A DNA stretch of 6,115 bases from Clostridia bacterium (GTDB taxonomy: Bacteria > Bacillota > Clostridia > Oscillospirales > CAG-272). Position 1 is the stretch's first letter. Every line of letters starts with the position of its first letter. This document shows, one piece after another, positions 1 to 6,093 of the stretch. A program made the translations under genes and the position numbers. The notes under the pieces were generated by a model that worked only from the letters and a program-made list of their open reading frames with translations, was not told the origin of the DNA and did not search any database. The stretch spans positions 1-6,115 of the forward strand of contig CAAGDE010000182.1 of assembly GCA_900768535.1 (NCBI GenBank), written 5' to 3'.

Positions 1-70
1 GCCGAAAGAAGCCTTCCCCGGGTGGGGAAGGTGTCGCGCCAGCGACGGATGAGGGCGAAACGGGCGAGTG
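1..70 (+). repeat. Double-hairpin intergenic repeat, copy 1
   Basis: This ~70-nt element recurs almost unchanged at 178-248 in the same orientation. It contains two adjacent perfect stems. CCTTCCCC (12-19) pairs with GGGGAAGG (24-31) around a GGGT loop, and GTCGC (33-37) pairs with GCGAC (42-46) around GCCA. A GATGAGGGCGAAA-type tail follows. No ORF with a plausible start and ribosome binding site uses it. I recall similar sequences as abundant dispersed palindromic repeats in gut clostridia, but I cannot check this here. The element may begin upstream of the window. Confidence 0.75.
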
Positions 71-101
71 GAACCACTTCATGCAACCATCCCGCCGCAG
101 T

Positions 102-111
102 AGCCTTCCCC
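102..111 (+). repeat. Short isolated match to the repeat arm (AGCCTTCCCC)
   Basis: AGCCTTCCCC matches the first stem arm of the flanking repeat, but here it is followed by TTTGAG rather than the complementary arm, so no hairpin forms. It may be the decayed end of another copy, or chance. The rest of 71-177 shows no gene, promoter or terminator that I can support. Confidence 0.3.
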
Positions 112-177
112 TTTGAGTTAGAGACAGCGCCGATTTTTTGGTAAGATATAAGAAGCAGAACAGAACAGATTCGCACA

Positions 178-248
178 GCCGAAAGAAGCCTTCCCCCGGG
201 TGGGGAAGGTGTCGCGTCAGCGACGGATGAGGGCGAAATGGGCGAGCG
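178..248 (+). repeat. Double-hairpin intergenic repeat, copy 2
   Basis: This is a near-identical direct copy of 1-70, with one extra C in the first loop and a few C/T or A/G changes. The first stem is CCTTCCCC (189-196) with GGGGAAGG (202-209). The second is GTCGC (211-215) with GCGAC (220-224), with its loop changed from GCCA to GTCA. Both stems are fully preserved while the differences fall in loops and tail, which fits selection or mechanism acting on the folded form. It lies about 90 nt upstream of the operon promoter. Confidence 0.75.
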
Positions 249-265
249 TACTTTTTTGGGGGAAA

Positions 266-290
266 CAGCGGATGAGGACGAAACAGGCGA
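266..290 (+). repeat. Degenerate tail fragment of the same repeat
   Basis: The stretch CAGCGGATGAGGACGAAACA and the following GGCGA resemble the repeat tail (AGCGACGGATGAGGGCGAAACGGGCGA) with a small deletion and two substitutions. The hairpin half is missing. It is best read as a partial or decayed third copy, which makes the upstream region a small repeat cluster. Confidence 0.5.
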
Positions 291-337
291 ATGCACGCTT
301 TGAATTCCTGCCGCCTCCGCACTTTTTTCGAAAAGAA

Positions 338-366
338 TTGACAAGTGGGCGAAAACGTGGTATAAT
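338..366 (+). promoter_or_regulatory. Strong sigma-A promoter of the three-gene operon
   Basis: A perfect -35 hexamer TTGACA (338-343) is separated by 17 nt from a perfect -10 hexamer TATAAT (361-366). The -10 is preceded by TG at 358-359, giving an extended -10. The start of transcription should fall near 373, leaving a leader of roughly 68 nt before the first gene. An AT-rich stretch with the 10-nt palindrome TTTTCGAAAA (325-334) lies directly upstream of the -35. It could be an UP-like element or an operator half, but that is speculative. A fully consensus promoter suggests substantial expression unless a repressor acts. Confidence 0.9.
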
Positions 367-427
367 AGAATATTCGGAAGGGCTTCTCCGGTGCGTTCGG
401 AGACGGGGGAGGGGAGTCCTGCTTGGG

Positions 428-434
428 GGAGGTG
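428..434 (+). promoter_or_regulatory. Ribosome binding site of sngA
   Basis: GGAGGTG lies 8 nt (counted from GGAGG) before GTG at 441 and selects that codon as the likely start. A second purine-rich run, GGGGAG at 411-416, could serve an in-frame TTG at 423. The match and spacing favour GTG 441. Confidence 0.65.
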
Positions 435-440
435 ACGGGC

Positions 441-2117
441 GTGCGCACAGAGAATGCCGACGGGCGGTCGCGGGAGACGGACGATTTTTGGGACGTTGAC
501 GCGCTCCTGCCGCCACGCAGACTTCCGCCGCGGAGCCGGAACACCGGAGCGGAGGAGGTGACGGTTGCGCCGGCGCCGGTTGATGGCTCGGTGACCCGCG
601 CCGAACCGATTCCGCCGCCCGGAGAGGGGACGGTGATCCACCCGCACGGGGCGCCGCTTGCGGGAATTTCCGGCAGGCATCCGGTCTTCCCGCCGCCTCC
701 GCCCGAACAGGCTCCGCTGCTGGAATATGAGCCGGACAGCGCGCTGATTCACCGGGTGACCGTCCGCAAGCCGCGCGCATCGCACATTTACTACGAGGAA
801 TTCTGCCGGACTGCGGAGCGTCTGTCCGCACGCCACGGCACCAAAGCGGAGCCGGTTCCGTTCTTTTCCTACGTTCCGCAGTACAATCAGATGACCGACC
901 GGCAGCTGGATTGGTATCTCTCCCTGCGGGACTGCATCCGGCAGGGCGTTTATCCCGCCACCGACTACAGCTATCTGCTTTTGCTGTCGTTTGAGATCAT
1001 CAATCTCGGCGACCGTGCCGACCCGGTGCAGGGGGCGGAGATGCTGGTGCGTGTGTGGAAGCACTATCGGGAAGCGTACCCGCGCCTGGACAGCTGTCTT
1101 GCGGAATGGATCTGCGACTACTGCCTGATCCACCGCCTGCCGCCGCCGGAGCTGACGCGGGAGGAGCGCGCGGCGATCATGTCGCACTGCACGCTCCGGG
1201 AGTTTTACGTGGCGGGCGGGAAGGACGGATATCTGCAGGCTCTGCTTTGCTTCGCCTCCAATTACGATTACCGAAAAAGCAAGTTCTGCACGCCCGAAAA
1301 TCTGCCGCTGTTCGACCGGGTGATTCCGGCGGTGCTCTCCCACGTGACCGAAACGGCGAGCGGGGACGGGAAGCTGTTCTCCGGCATCCGCATGGATGAC
1401 AGCCGCCTGCAGCGCTTTGCCTACAACGGGGCGCTTTGCGCGTCAGCCAATCAACGGAAGATCGAGGTCAGCTACTGCTCCTTTTCGCGCTCGCACGAAT
1501 TGCGCTTTCTGGTGACCGATATCGTCAAATACACCGAAAATCGGCTGCGTGCCCATCTCGGCATCCGTTCGCGCATGACCGTTTATTCGCTTCCGACCGA
1601 CCTCCGTGCGGCGATTGATGCGGAATGCGGGCATCTGCTCCCGCCAAAAGAGACCGTCCGGAAGCAGAAGCCGCAGGAAACGCCGGACTATGAGAAGCTG
1701 TACGATCTGCCCGCCGCACCGCTGGATCCTGCCCGCGCGGCGGAAATCGAGCGGCAGTCCTGGGACACCGCGCGGCGCTTGATCGATGCCTTTGAGGACG
1801 GGGAGACCGATGCAGACCTACCGATGCCGGCTCCCGTCCCCGCACCGAAGCCCGAACCGGAGCCGCCCGCCGCAGACCCGGCAGTCACCGATCCGTTCGC
1901 CCCGTACCGCGCGTTCCTGCTTGCCTTGCGGAACGGAAACGCCCGTGACATCCGCACTGCCGCCGCGGAAGCCGGAAAGCTCCCCGATGTCCTGGCTGAC
2001 GAGATCAACAGTCTGTCCGCCGACCGCTTCGGGGATATCCTCCTGGAGGACACCGGCGACGGCTGGCGGTTGATCGAGGATTACCGCGACTGGCTGGAGG
2101 AGCTTTTGGGGGAGTAA
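441..2117 (+). CDS. sngA: TerB-N/TerB-C domain protein, Shango component SngA-like
   Basis: Predicted 558-residue protein with no signal peptide or membrane segment, so probably cytoplasmic. Residues 14-25 form a short hydrophobic/acidic motif (DDFWDVDALLPP), followed by a Pro-rich disordered linker to about 94. Residues ~97-310 fit TerB-N, including FFSYVPQYNQMTDRQLDWY from 141 and a hydrophobic helix near 173-189. A conserved-looking block with SFSRSHELR at 347-355 runs to about 386. A Pro-Ala-Glu linker (~461-477) leads to a C-terminal TerB-C domain (~484-558, ending in the EDYRDWLEELLGE helix). I see no separate central TerB domain. TerB-type domains are linked to tellurite resistance and phage defence. 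With the downstream ATPase and helicase this matches Shango SngA. Its exact biochemical role is unknown. GTG 441 is preferred as start over in-frame TTG 423 or GTG 432 because of ribosome-binding-site spacing. Confidence 0.85.
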   Translation: MRTENADGRSRETDDFWDVDALLPPRRLPPRSRNTGAEEVTVAPAPVDGSVTRAEPIPPPGEGTVIHPHGAPLAGISGRHPVFPPPPPEQAPLLEYEPDSALIHRVTVRKPRASHIYYEEFCRTAERLSARHGTKAEPVPFFSYVPQYNQMTDRQLDWYLSLRDCIRQGVYPATDYSYLLLLSFEIINLGDRADPVQGAEMLVRVWKHYREAYPRLDSCLAEWICDYCLIHRLPPPELTREERAAIMSHCTLREFYVAGGKDGYLQALLCFASNYDYRKSKFCTPENLPLFDRVIPAVLSHVTETASGDGKLFSGIRMDDSRLQRFAYNGALCASANQRKIEVSYCSFSRSHELRFLVTDIVKYTENRLRAHLGIRSRMTVYSLPTDLRAAIDAECGHLLPPKETVRKQKPQETPDYEKLYDLPAAPLDPARAAEIERQSWDTARRLIDAFEDGETDADLPMPAPVPAPKPEPEPPAADPAVTDPFAPYRAFLLALRNGNARDIRTAAAEAGKLPDVLADEINSLSADRFGDILLEDTGDGWRLIEDYRDWLEELLGE

Positions 2118-2137
2118 ACAGAAGCAACCACCCCGCA

Positions 2138-2217
2138 GTGAAAGTTCTTGAAGATTCTTAAGAAACTTCTTTCAAGAAGTTTCTTAAGCAGGGTTTGGGA
2201 CAGCGTCCCAAGGTCTT
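2138..2217 (+). repeat. Palindromic intergenic element between sngA and sngB
   Basis: This 111-nt gap contains a perfect 15-bp inverted repeat, CTTAAGAAACTTCTT (2157-2171) with AAGAAGTTTCTTAAG (2174-2188). A second hairpin follows: TTGGGAC (2195-2201), loop AGC, GTCCCAA (2205-2211). No T-tract follows either stem, so neither is a standard intrinsic terminator. The segment is AT-richer than the flanking genes and resembles, from memory, dispersed palindromic elements in clostridial genomes that end in a GGTTTGGG...CCCAA hairpin. It may be a small non-coding mobile or repeat element that now shapes mRNA processing or stability between the two genes. Boundaries are approximate. Confidence 0.65.
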
Positions 2218-2223
2218 AGGAGG
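2218..2223 (+). promoter_or_regulatory. Ribosome binding site of sngB
   Basis: AGGAGG, a perfect Shine-Dalgarno match, lies 5 nt before ATG 2229. It begins only 6 nt after the second hairpin of the intergenic element, so folding there could affect ribosome access. Confidence 0.85.
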
Positions 2224-2228
2224 CAGAT

Positions 2229-3593
2229 ATGGAACAGAACACGAACGAAGAAGTGCGGCAGGTTCCGCGGCGGATTCTTGCGTCCCTGCTGGCATCGGTG
2301 TCGGCAGGGGTTGTGCCGCGCGCAGGCGCACCGTACCTTGCCATCGGAAGAAAGGACGAGATCGCCGCACTGCTCTCCGACTTGGAGACGGTCAATGACG
2401 GCGGCGGGTCCATGCGGTTTCTCATCGGCAGATACGGGAGCGGCAAGAGCTTCCTGATGCAGCTGATCCGGGGCTATGCGCTCGACCGGGGCTTTCTGAC
2501 CGCAGACGCCGATCTGTCCCCCGAACGCAGGCTTTACGGAAGCGGCGGGAGCGGCGTTGCGACCTACCGGGAGCTGATGAAGAATCTGGCGTCCAAAGCC
2601 GCGCCGGACGGGGGAGCCCTGCCGCGCATCATTGCCCGGTGGATCTCCGGCATTCAGGGGGAGCTTGCCGGAGAGGGGCTGTCGCCGGAGGACGAAACAT
2701 TCTCCGCCGGGCTGAACCGCCGGGTGCTGGACGCTATGCGCGAGGTGGAGTTCCTGGTGGGCGGCTTTGATTTTGCCCACGTGCTGACCGCCTATTTCCG
2801 CGCTTACACCGAGGGCGATGACGAAAAAAAGAGCGCCTGTCTGCGGTGGCTCCGGGGGGAGTTCACCACCAAAACGCAGGCGCGCGCCGAGTTGGGCTTT
2901 GTGGTGTCGGTCATCATTGACGATGACAACTGGTACGATTTTCTGAAGCTATGGGCGGCAATGGCGCGTGTCATGGGCTACCGGGGGCTGGTGGTGTTCA
3001 TTGACGAGTGCGTCAACCTCTACAAAATCCCGCACCGCGTCAGCCGGGAGAACAACTATGAAAAAATTCTTTCCATGTTCAACGACACCCTGCAGGGGCG
3101 CGCGCCGGGGCTGGCACTGGTGCTGGGCGGGACACCGCAGTTTCTGGAGGATACCCGGCGGGGACTGTTCAGCTACGAAGCCCTGCGGAGCCGGCTCTGC
3201 GACAGCCGGTTTGCGCCGGAGGGCTTTAAAAATCTGATGGGACCGGTCATCCGTCTGCGGCGGCTGTCGGATGACGAGCTGTACGCGCTGATTGTCCGCG
3301 TCACCGGACTGTACGCGCAGTATTACGGCACCCAGCCGCGCATCACGCCGGAGCAGATGACCGCGTTTCTCGGCATCTGCCTCTCCCGTGCCGGAGCGGA
3401 CAGCCTCATTACGCCGCGCGAAATGCTCCGCGACTACATGACGGTGCTGAATATTCTCATGCAGAATCCGGAGGCGACCTTTGACGGTGTGGTCGGCTCT
3501 GCCGTTACGCTCCGCCACGGGGACGCAGACGAAGCGGCGCCCGCGCATGAGCCGGAGGGGAAGACCTATACCATCGACGAGATCGAACTGTAA
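2229..3593 (+). CDS. sngB: BrxD-like P-loop ATPase (DUF2791 type), Shango component SngB-like
   Basis: 454-residue cytoplasmic AAA-type ATPase. The Walker A motif is GRYGSGKS (67-74, with K73 and S74 contacting phosphate and Mg). Walker B is LVVFIDE (254-260, D259/E260). A sensor-1-like strand ends in GGTPQF (300-305). Downstream, PVIRLRRLSDDELYAL (339-354) and a helical region with ITPREMLRDY (394-403) resemble the lid of BREX BrxD/DUF2791 ATP-binding proteins. All key catalytic motifs are intact. The tail from about 430 is acidic and low-complexity and ends in YTIDEIEL, a possible partner-binding peptide. In this family the ATPase is encoded beside an Lhr-like helicase, both in BREX (BrxD with BrxHI) and in Shango. 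The upstream TerB-N gene favours Shango. A direct DNA-loading or motor role is inference. No methylase or other BREX gene is present in the window. Confidence 0.87.
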   Translation: MEQNTNEEVRQVPRRILASLLASVSAGVVPRAGAPYLAIGRKDEIAALLSDLETVNDGGGSMRFLIGRYGSGKSFLMQLIRGYALDRGFLTADADLSPERRLYGSGGSGVATYRELMKNLASKAAPDGGALPRIIARWISGIQGELAGEGLSPEDETFSAGLNRRVLDAMREVEFLVGGFDFAHVLTAYFRAYTEGDDEKKSACLRWLRGEFTTKTQARAELGFVVSVIIDDDNWYDFLKLWAAMARVMGYRGLVVFIDECVNLYKIPHRVSRENNYEKILSMFNDTLQGRAPGLALVLGGTPQFLEDTRRGLFSYEALRSRLCDSRFAPEGFKNLMGPVIRLRRLSDDELYALIVRVTGLYAQYYGTQPRITPEQMTAFLGICLSRAGADSLITPREMLRDYMTVLNILMQNPEATFDGVVGSAVTLRHGDADEAAPAHEPEGKTYTIDEIEL

Positions 3594-3610
3594 GAACGGA
3601 TTGATATGAC

Positions 3611-3659
3611 GGCGGCGAACGTACGATCGAACGCCCCTGCCGCCGAAAGGGACGGGGCG
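3611..3659 (+). other. GC-rich gap between sngB and sngC with weak competing stems
   Basis: The 100-nt gap holds two mutually exclusive 6-bp pairings: GGCGGC (3611-3616) with GCCGCC (3639-3644), and CGCCCC (3632-3637) with GGGGCG (3654-3659). No T-tract, convincing promoter or small gene is visible, so transcription probably continues from the upstream promoter. In GC-rich DNA such short stems can arise by chance. Confidence 0.3.
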
Positions 3660-3681
3660 GATACCGAAATTGCAACCGGAC

Positions 3682-3688
3682 AGGAGGT
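3682..3688 (+). promoter_or_regulatory. Ribosome binding site of sngC
   Basis: AGGAGGT lies 6 nt (counted from AGGAGG) before ATG 3694. It decides the start: the in-frame TTG at 3670 would add eight residues but has no comparable site upstream. Confidence 0.87.
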
Positions 3689-3693
3689 CTGAG

Positions 3694-5940
3694 ATGAACG
3701 GAGAAGAAATTTTTGCGCGGTTTCCGGAATTCATCCGGGAATTCATCTACGCCCGCGGGTGGGAATCGCTGCGGGACGTGCAGGTCGCGGCGGCGGAATC
3801 GATTCTCGCGGGCAGCAACAATCTGCTGCTGACCTCCTCCACCGCAAGCGGCAAGACCGAGGCGGCGTTCTTTCCCATCCTGTCCCTGCTTTGCGAGGAC
3901 CCGCCGGCGAGCGTGGGTGTTCTTTATATCGCGCCGCTGAAAAGCCTGATCAACGACCAGTTCGGGCGCATTGAGGAGCTGCTGGACGCAAGCGGCATTC
4001 CGGTGACGCACTGGCACGGGGACGTGGCGGGGTCACACAAGAAAAAACTGCTCGAAACGCCGCGCGGCATCCTGCAGATCACGCCGGAATCGCTGGAGTC
4101 GATGCTCATCAACCGGAGCAATGACCTCGTGCGGCTGTTCGGGGACCTGCGGTTCGTGGTCATTGATGAGATTCACACGCTCACCGGCTCCGACCGCGGC
4201 AATCAGATTCTCTGCCAGCTGGCGCGCATCGGGCGGGTAATCGGATACCATCCGCGCCGGATCGGGCTGTCGGCAACGGTGGGGGATCCCGCACTGGCGG
4301 CGGCGTGGCTCTCGGCGGGGTCGGGCAGGGAGACGGACATTCCCGTGTTTGAGCGCGGCGCCCTGCGCTGGCGGCTGGGACTGGAGCATTTTTACGTGCA
4401 GAATGCCCGCGAGGAGCAATCGGAGGAGCCGAAGGACAATCCGACGCCCACTGCGCCGACGCTGTTTGATGCGGGCTACAGCTTCATGTACGACTGCGTG
4501 CAGGGAAAGCGGTCGCTGGTGTTTTCCAATTCGCGCGAGGAGACCGAGTATCTGTGCGCGACCTTCCGGCAGATTGCGAAGCTGCGGGGCGATCCCGACT
4601 GCTTTCTCATTCATCACGGCAATCTTTCCGCCGCACTGCGGGAGGAAGCCGAGCTGCGGATGAAGGACGAGGAGAGCCCACCGACCGTGACCTGTGCCAC
4701 CGTGACGATGGAGCTGGGCATTGACATCGGCAGGCTGGAGCGGGTTCTGCAGAATCAGTCGCCGAACTCGGTGACCGGTTTTCTCCAGCGGCTCGGACGT
4801 TCGGGCAGGAGAGGACAGCCGCCGGAGATGATGATGGTCTTCCGCGAGGAGGATCCGCTGCCGAATACGCCCCTGCCGCAGCTGATGCCGTGGGAGCTGC
4901 TCAAGGCGATTGCCATCATCGAGCTGTACCGCGGCGAACGCTTCATCGAGCCGCCCGTGATGCGCAGACAGCCCTTCAGCCTGCTGTTCCATCAGACACT
5001 GAGCGTGCTGGCGTCCTCCGGGGAGCTGTCCCTGCCCCGGCTTGCCGAACGGGTGCTGTCGCTCCCGCCGTTTGCCCATATCACGAAAGAGGACTACCGG
5101 GTGCTGATCCTTTCCATGCTGAACAACGGCTTTCTGGAAATGACCGAGGAGAAAACGGTGATTGTGGGGCTTGCCGGCGAGCGACTGCTGAAAAGCTTCA
5201 AATTTTACGCGGTCTTCAAGGACAGCGAGGACTACACCGTGCGCGCCGGTTCGGATGAAATCGGCACCATCACCACGCCGCCCCCTGTCGGCGACCGGTT
5301 TGCGCTTGCCGGGCGCGTGTGGGAGGTGGAGGAGCTGGACATTCAGCGGAAGCTCATCTACGTCCGTCCGGTTGAGGGAAAAATGGAGGTGTCCTGGCCC
5401 GGCGACTACGGCGAGGTGCATACCCGCATTGCCGAGCGGATGCGGCAGGTGCTTCTGGAGGACACGGTCTATCCGTACCTGAAGCCCAATGCGCAGAAGC
5501 GGCTGGAGGTGGCGCGCCATGTGGCAAGGAACACCGGGCTTTGCCGGCATTCGCTGATTCACCTCGGCGGTTACAGCTACTGCCTGTTTCCCTGGCTGGG
5601 GACACGCTCCTTCCGCACGGTGCGGAGGATGATCCGGTCGATGAGCGCAAAATTCGGCATCACCGGGGTGGAATATGAGGGCTGTTACTATATCAAATTC
5701 AAGATGAGCAAGGGGACGGAACAGACACTGCTGGAAGCGCTGGCGGATGAGGCGCGGCGCGGCATCGATCCCGAGCGGCTGGTTTCCTCCGGGGAGACGC
5801 CGCTGTTCGAAAAGTACGATGATTTCATCCCCGCCGACCTGCTGCGTCATGCCTTCGCCGTGGACAAGCTGAACGCCGCCGAGGCGGGAAAGCGGATCCT
5901 GCAGATTGCCGAGGAGGATTTGACCCCCGGCACGGTGTAA
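3694..5940 (+). CDS. sngC: Lhr-like superfamily 2 DEAD/DEAH helicase, Shango component SngC-like
   Basis: 748-residue ATP-dependent nucleic-acid helicase with an intact SF2 motif set. These are motif I TSSTASGKTE (47-56), Ia YIAPLKSLINDQ (78-89), Ib ITPESLE (129-135), II DEIH (158-161), III GLSAT (191-195), IV LVFSNSREETE (275-285), V CATVTMELGIDIG (334-346) and VI QRLGRSGRRG (365-374). RecA1 spans about 20-215 and RecA2 about 255-400. A winged-helix-like region (~430-500) and an Lhr-type accessory region follow (GDRFALAGRVWEVEELDI at 533-550). The architecture matches the BrxHI/Lhr-core group rather than full-length ~1,500-residue Lhr. It likely unwinds or translocates on phage-related DNA or DNA-RNA together with the ATPase, which is inference. 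ATG 3694 is chosen over TTG 3670 by its ribosome binding site. Confidence 0.9.
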   Translation: MNGEEIFARFPEFIREFIYARGWESLRDVQVAAAESILAGSNNLLLTSSTASGKTEAAFFPILSLLCEDPPASVGVLYIAPLKSLINDQFGRIEELLDASGIPVTHWHGDVAGSHKKKLLETPRGILQITPESLESMLINRSNDLVRLFGDLRFVVIDEIHTLTGSDRGNQILCQLARIGRVIGYHPRRIGLSATVGDPALAAAWLSAGSGRETDIPVFERGALRWRLGLEHFYVQNAREEQSEEPKDNPTPTAPTLFDAGYSFMYDCVQGKRSLVFSNSREETEYLCATFRQIAKLRGDPDCFLIHHGNLSAALREEAELRMKDEESPPTVTCATVTMELGIDIGRLERVLQNQSPNSVTGFLQRLGRSGRRGQPPEMMMVFREEDPLPNTPLPQLMPWELLKAIAIIELYRGERFIEPPVMRRQPFSLLFHQTLSVLASSGELSLPRLAERVLSLPPFAHITKEDYRVLILSMLNNGFLEMTEEKTVIVGLAGERLLKSFKFYAVFKDSEDYTVRAGSDEIGTITTPPPVGDRFALAGRVWEVEELDIQRKLIYVRPVEGKMEVSWPGDYGEVHTRIAERMRQVLLEDTVYPYLKPNAQKRLEVARHVARNTGLCRHSLIHLGGYSYCLFPWLGTRSFRTVRRMIRSMSAKFGITGVEYEGCYYIKFKMSKGTEQTLLEALADEARRGIDPERLVSSGETPLFEKYDDFIPADLLRHAFAVDKLNAAEAGKRILQIAEEDLTPGTV

Positions 5941-6003
5941 GGACGGTTCCGGCAAAAGCAACCCGGCGGCAAACATTCAGCCTCCCCCCGACCGAATGCA
6001 CAA

Positions 6004-6020
6004 GTCCGTTAAAAACGGAC
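6004..6020. repeat. 7-bp palindrome near the candidate IS end
   Basis: GTCCGTT (6004-6010) and AACGGAC (6014-6020) form a perfect 7-bp inverted repeat around AAA. No T-tract follows on either strand, so it is not a convincing intrinsic terminator of the upstream operon. Its place about 7 nt inside the proposed element end suits a transposase-binding site or part of the terminal inverted repeat. Confidence 0.5.
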
Positions 6021-6022
6021 AA

Positions 6023-6051
6023 TTGAAAAAAAGAGCCTCCTATGGTAGAAT
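6023..6051 (+). promoter_or_regulatory. Promoter of the downstream (IS) gene
   Basis: TTGAAA (6023-6028) is a near-consensus -35 hexamer and TAGAAT (6046-6051) a good -10, separated by an ideal 17 nt. Transcription should begin near 6058, inside the AT palindrome. The mRNA leader would be only about 36 nt and would lack the left arm of the inverted repeat at 6036-6047. Confidence 0.7.
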
Positions 6052-6085
6052 AGATATATATCTACTCTACAATTACCATAGGAGG
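6036..6085 (+). promoter_or_regulatory. Large inverted repeat sequestering the ribosome binding site
   Basis: CCTCCTATGGTA (6036-6047) is perfectly complementary to TACCATAGGAGG (6074-6085), whose last six bases are the Shine-Dalgarno AGGAGG. Between them lies a nearly perfect palindrome at 6045-6070, with the 14-nt perfect core TAGATATATATCTA at 6051-6064. In an RNA that starts upstream of 6036, the CCTCC arm would mask the ribosome binding site. In an RNA starting near 6058 it could not. The arrangement also overlaps the -10, so it may additionally be a DNA-binding site. Confidence 0.8.
6080..6085 (+). promoter_or_regulatory. Ribosome binding site of the terminal partial gene
   Basis: AGGAGG lies 8 nt before ATG 6094, an ideal match and spacing. 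It forms the right arm of the inverted repeat described at 6036-6085. Confidence 0.85.
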
Positions 6086-6093
6086 TTTTAGTT

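Noticed and set aside
1..290. CRISPR array
   Set aside because: There are only two full repeat copies. They are ~70 nt long with one 107-nt interval and a degenerate fragment, and no cas genes. This fits dispersed palindromic repeats and not CRISPR.
200..499. Short plus-strand ORF running through the upstream repeat and promoter
   Set aside because: It starts within a hairpin repeat, crosses the operon promoter and overlaps sngA in another frame. Its composition is Arg/Gly-rich and it has no ribosome binding site, so it is spurious.
2157..2188. Intrinsic terminator between sngA and sngB
   Set aside because: The stem is long and perfect but AT-rich and is followed by CAGGGTTTGGG rather than a T-tract, so normal rho-independent termination is not supported.
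2229..5940. A BREX system
   Set aside because: The ATPase and helicase resemble BrxD and BrxHI, but no brxC, pglX methylase, pglZ or other BREX gene appears. The TerB-N gene upstream matches Shango instead.
4033..5976. Long open frame on the minus strand opposite the helicase
   Set aside because: It lies antisense to a helicase with a full motif set. Long antisense frames are expected in GC-rich coding DNA, and the translation shows no recognisable domain and is low-complexity in His/Arg/Pro.
6004..6020. Terminator of the defence operon
   Set aside because: The 7-bp stem is followed by AATTGAAAAAAAG on the plus strand and by non-T sequence on the minus strand. It sits on the AT-rich side of the composition break, which suits an element end better.
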